Assembly (NCBI RefSeq): GCF_000372725.1
Contig: NW_005196528.1
Span: 208,265-272,264 of the forward strand
Reading direction: 5' to 3'
Source: Emiliania huxleyi CCMP1516
Taxonomy: Eukaryota > Haptophyta > Isochrysidales > Noelaerhabdaceae
Length of the DNA stretch: 64,000 nucleotides
Shown here: positions 61,508 to 64,000 of the stretch, piece by piece
Position numbering within the stretch: position 1 is the stretch's first letter
How the letters are laid out: every line of letters begins with the position of its first letter
Program-made: the position numbers and the translations under genes
Notes under the pieces: generated by a model
Seen by the model: only the letters and a program-made list of their open reading frames with translations
Database searches by the model: none
What the model was told of the DNA's origin: nothing

Positions 61508-62696
61508 ACTTTTTGCGGGGTGAGGTATGGTAGGGTCGGCGCCAAAAGGGTGGGGGGGTATGGTCCTGGCCGCCGGAGGCGGCCTGCTCGACGGGTGGGG
61601 GGGTATGGTCAATCGCTGGAGCGGCCACGTTACAACAGGGTTCGAACCCAGTACACAGCCGCCGTACACAGCCGCGGACACGATGCCGACTCACGGCGGC
61701 CCCGGCCGCTTCGATACTGTCGCGGGCCTTCTCGCCGCGACGCCGCCTCAACTTCGGCTCCTGGACAGCTCGCTGCCCGACGACGCCGAGCGCGCCGCTG
61801 TGCGCAGCTGCTGCGCTGGTACGCTTGCGTCTTGCATCGCACAGCTCGACGCTGCGATTGCACCGCATGCCGTCCGCATGATGGACGGGAGGCTTCCGAC
61901 AAGCGACGCTTTCCGTGGCGACGACCACGATCTCAGCAAGCTGAAGCCGCTCAAAACTGTCGCCACGATGGTCCTGCAGGACGGACCGAGCTCTATCGCG
62001 AGGCCTGCGCGAGTCTCGTCCACGCGCGCTCCACCTTCTTCTCGGACCTCAACGCGGCGCTCGATGCCGATGTCTTTGATTCTGCCTTTCGATTCAAATC
62101 GCCGTCGTGGCTCGCGAAGCGCGCGGGGCATGAGCTGTTGGCGCGCGTACCGCTCGTGCGCGTGCCTTTGGCCAGCTATGGCGCGGAGGGCGGCGTGCGA
62201 TGGCGGAGGCGGAGGTGGCGCCAGCGGAGGCGGCGGAGGCGGAGGCCGTTCCAGCGGAGGTGACCATGGTTCCAGCGGAGGTGACCATGGTGGAGGCGGC
62301 GCCGGCGGAGACCGCGCCCGCGCCCGCGCCCGAGGTGACCATGGCGGAGGCGGCGCCGGCGGAGACCGCGCCCGCGCCCGCGCCCGCGCTCGCACCGGCC
62401 TGCGCCCGCGCCTGCGCCCGCGCCTGCGCCGGCACGCAAGGCCCTGGCGGCCTTTGCGGACATGCTCTGAGGGGTGAGCACGATTGCCGGCGGGTCACCT
62501 CGCGCAGACTGCATCGCGCGAACACGTGCCGCACGACCGGACGGCCTAACACGACGGTTACTGTCCCCCCCCGCCCGACGCAATCGCCGGATGGGAGGTA
62601 AGGTCCTCATCCTCACAGGGGTCGTCCTGTGCGCGTGGGGGGGTATGGTCGCGGCGCCAGGGCGCCGACGCTACCATACCATACCCCGCAAAAAGT
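61508..62696. mobile_element. Candidate non-autonomous element with 36-bp terminal inverted repeats
   Basis: 61508-61543 and the reverse complement of 62661-62696 agree at 33 of 36 bases (both start ACTTTTTGCGGGGT and end GTCGGCGCC). The interior of about 1.1 kb holds GGGGGGGTATGGTC words near both ends (61552, 61602, 62638), a palindromic GGGTTCGAACCC (61639) and an open frame. No clear target-site duplication and no transposase motif are visible, so the class is unknown. Confidence 0.6.
61683..62470 (+). CDS. Unrecognised ORF inside the inverted-repeat element (possible frameshift)
   Basis: From ATG 61683 the protein MPTHGGPGRFDTVAGLLAAT and DDHDLSKLKPLKTVATMVLQ has a natural composition. 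After about 61975 the natural-looking sequence continues in another frame (GRTELYREACASLVHARSTF, LAKRAGHELLARVPLVRVPL), suggesting a frameshift or a missed intron. The 3' end is Ala/Pro/Glu repeat (EVTMVEAAPAETAPAPAP). No family recognised. Confidence 0.4.
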
Positions 62697-63242
62697 CCGA
62701 ACCCAGAAAGGCTGCCAACCTCCTCTCCCATCTGGCGCTTGCGTCGGGCAGCGTGGGCGCGGCATCCGGGACGGATGCGGGCCCTTCTCTCGCGGGATCG
62801 CTGGGAGCCGCTCGGCTCCCCACGCGCCGCCGAGCTGCGATGGCGCCACCGCAACGGCTGCCCCTCCTCGGCTCCCGCCCCGGGGCTGCCGAGATAGGTG
62901 CCCCGAGCCACCGTTTGCAACATCCGCGCGGAACGGCGGTGCTGCCGACGCCCCCCCGACCGGCAAACACCATGGGAAGGGCGGTGGTGAACGCTCCACC
63001 TCAGAAATGTCGTCGTCGTCGCGCAGTTCCCTTAAGTGACGTTCGGCGGCCGGCGGCGGCTGGCGCCAACAATCCGGATTTTCGTCTCTCGACGCGAAGA
63101 TATGGTCCCGAGTCTCACTACTCGCCCCTCCATCCTGTAGGTCCGGACCTTGCCTGCTCAGTAGCCGCGATGAATCGTCGCCCTCATCGTCCGCGGTCAT
63201 CCTTTCAGCCTCAAACGGGCCAAACGACTGTCTCGCCATCAC
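62613..63242 (-). CDS. Unrecognised 209-aa ORF, acidic N-terminus
   Basis: MMARQSFGPFEAERMTADDE with a second charged region (RHLRELRDDDDISEVERSPP). The last 70 residues run through the right inverted repeat, so the frame's end is element sequence. No domain found. Could be a short gene or chance. Confidence 0.25.
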   Translation of the reverse strand: MMARQSFGPFEAERMTADDEGDDSSRLLSRQGPDLQDGGASSETRDHIFASRDENPDCWRQPPPAAERHLRELRDDDDISEVERSPPPFPWCLPVGGASAAPPFRADVANGGSGHLSRQPRGGSRGGAAVAVAPSQLGGAWGAERLPAIPREKGPHPSRMPRPRCPTQAPDGRGGWQPFWVRTFCGVWYGSVGALAPRPYPPTRTGRPL

Positions 63243-63249
63243 CCATCTC

Positions 63250-64000
63250 GCCTCTCACGGTCGCGTCACACCTTCCCTCGTGCCGCGAGTAGGCGCGTGA
63301 GTGATGGCCCTGCCGCCAGGTACACGGCTACACCTCGGGACGCCGTGCTGAGACGGGTAGAGCCGCCCCGCGGGAGCAAAAGCCGCCTCGCGCGCCTCAG
63401 CCCGCCGGGCCCCTCGGCGGCCAGTGTGGGGTGGATACGGCGGTGATAAACCCCTCTGACAGCAGCGCCTCACGGCGTGGGCTGCGAGGTCACTCGGGGT
63501 GACCCAGGGGGCGGCGGGGGAGCAATCTCCCGCCGGAGCAGCGGGTGATATTCCCGCTACTCGCTCGAGTTTGAGGTGCGCCGCGCCTCGCCTGTGTTGC
63601 CTTCCCGGCCGCCCCAGCCGCCCTCACCGTTCCTCATCCCCTCCCCCACCCCCTCCCCCTCAGGCTAGGCCCTCGCCACCGCCGCTGCCGCTGTCTCCGC
63701 CACAGCCGCCGCCGTTTCCCTCCCCCCCACCCCCTCCGACGCCGTCGCCTCCGCTGCTCCCGCCACCACCGCCGGCCGCCTCAGCTCTCCCTCGCCCACC
63801 TCCCACACACCACCAACGCCCTCCGCGCGTCCCCGCACGCCGCCTCCGCGCCCCCACGCCCCCACGACGACCTCCCGCCCCGCCCTCCCCGCGTCTCAGA
63901 CCCTTGGCCGTGCTCCGCTCGGGGCGACTCGGCGCCGCCATCGCGAGCACGCCGCCCTCGCCGCCGCCACCTTCCCCCCCGCCGCCATCCCCACCGCCGC
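63250..64000. other. GC-rich end of window, no gene recognised
   Basis: Pro/Ser- and Gly-coding low complexity on both strands (63650-64000). No motif or conserved block seen. Confidence 0.4.

Noticed and set aside
61636..61650. GGGTTCGAACCC as a tRNA gene
   Set aside because: It is only a palindromic B-box-like word; no acceptor or anticodon stem can be drawn around it.

Overview
This window looks like nuclear DNA of a GC-rich, intron-rich unicellular alga. A haptophyte (Emiliania/Prymnesium/Chrysochromulina type) is my best guess. The reasons are split genes with very short introns, frequent GC-AG introns, eukaryote-only families (ATG2, GTF3C3, Rogdi, NTHL1, a Pol III-type tRNA), a possible plastid-directed protein, and dense minisatellites. 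This is inference; a dinoflagellate or another alga is not excluded. Two runs of N (12773-13672 and 42160-42997) are assembly gaps, and both fall inside genes.

Layout. 1-1836 (-): 5' part of a nucleotide-sugar transporter that runs off the left edge. 2294-17985 (-): one very large gene for the autophagy lipid-transfer protein ATG2, most of it introns filled with 10-11 bp minisatellites, a 74-bp tandem array and a G/C-only block. 18369-20210 (-): HTTM/gamma-carboxylase-like membrane protein. 20.4-23.4 kb: a less GC-rich stretch with one long unrecognised ORF. 23472-24386 (+): S51/cyanophycinase-like peptidase. 24907-25722 (+): small cupin-like protein. 25983-27258 (+): endonuclease III (NTHL1). 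27689-29790 (-): NEK-like protein kinase. 30136-31974 (-): ankyrin protein with a TIR-like N-terminal domain. 32.4-37.8 kb: gene-poor, repeat-rich, with one plausible unknown ORF. 37855-38887 (-): Rogdi/RAVE2. 39394-44629 (+): TFIIIC subunit GTF3C3. 44.9-47.3 kb (-): unrecognised multi-exon gene. 47461-50264 (-): TAF1C/Rrn6-like Pol I factor. 50589-50659 (+): tRNA-Thr(TGT). 51681-53539 (+): medium-chain reductase. 54669-55886 (+): O-fucosyltransferase-like protein. 57.7-60.7 kb (-): DadA-like D-amino-acid dehydrogenase. 60.73-62.70 kb: repeat-bounded segments, one carrying pieces of two other genes and one bounded by 36-bp inverted repeats. The last kilobase holds nothing I can name.

The genes are ordinary housekeeping functions without operon-like coupling. 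The strongest unusual signal is in gene structure. In gene after gene the first 20-40 bases of an intron are a diverged copy of the first bases of the next exon, so both splice sites (AG|GT or AG|GC) lie in a direct repeat. In ATG2 the same junction has grown into a near-perfect 6 x 74 bp array whose removal as one GC-AG intron restores the frame. This looks like intron birth by local duplication followed by minisatellite growth.
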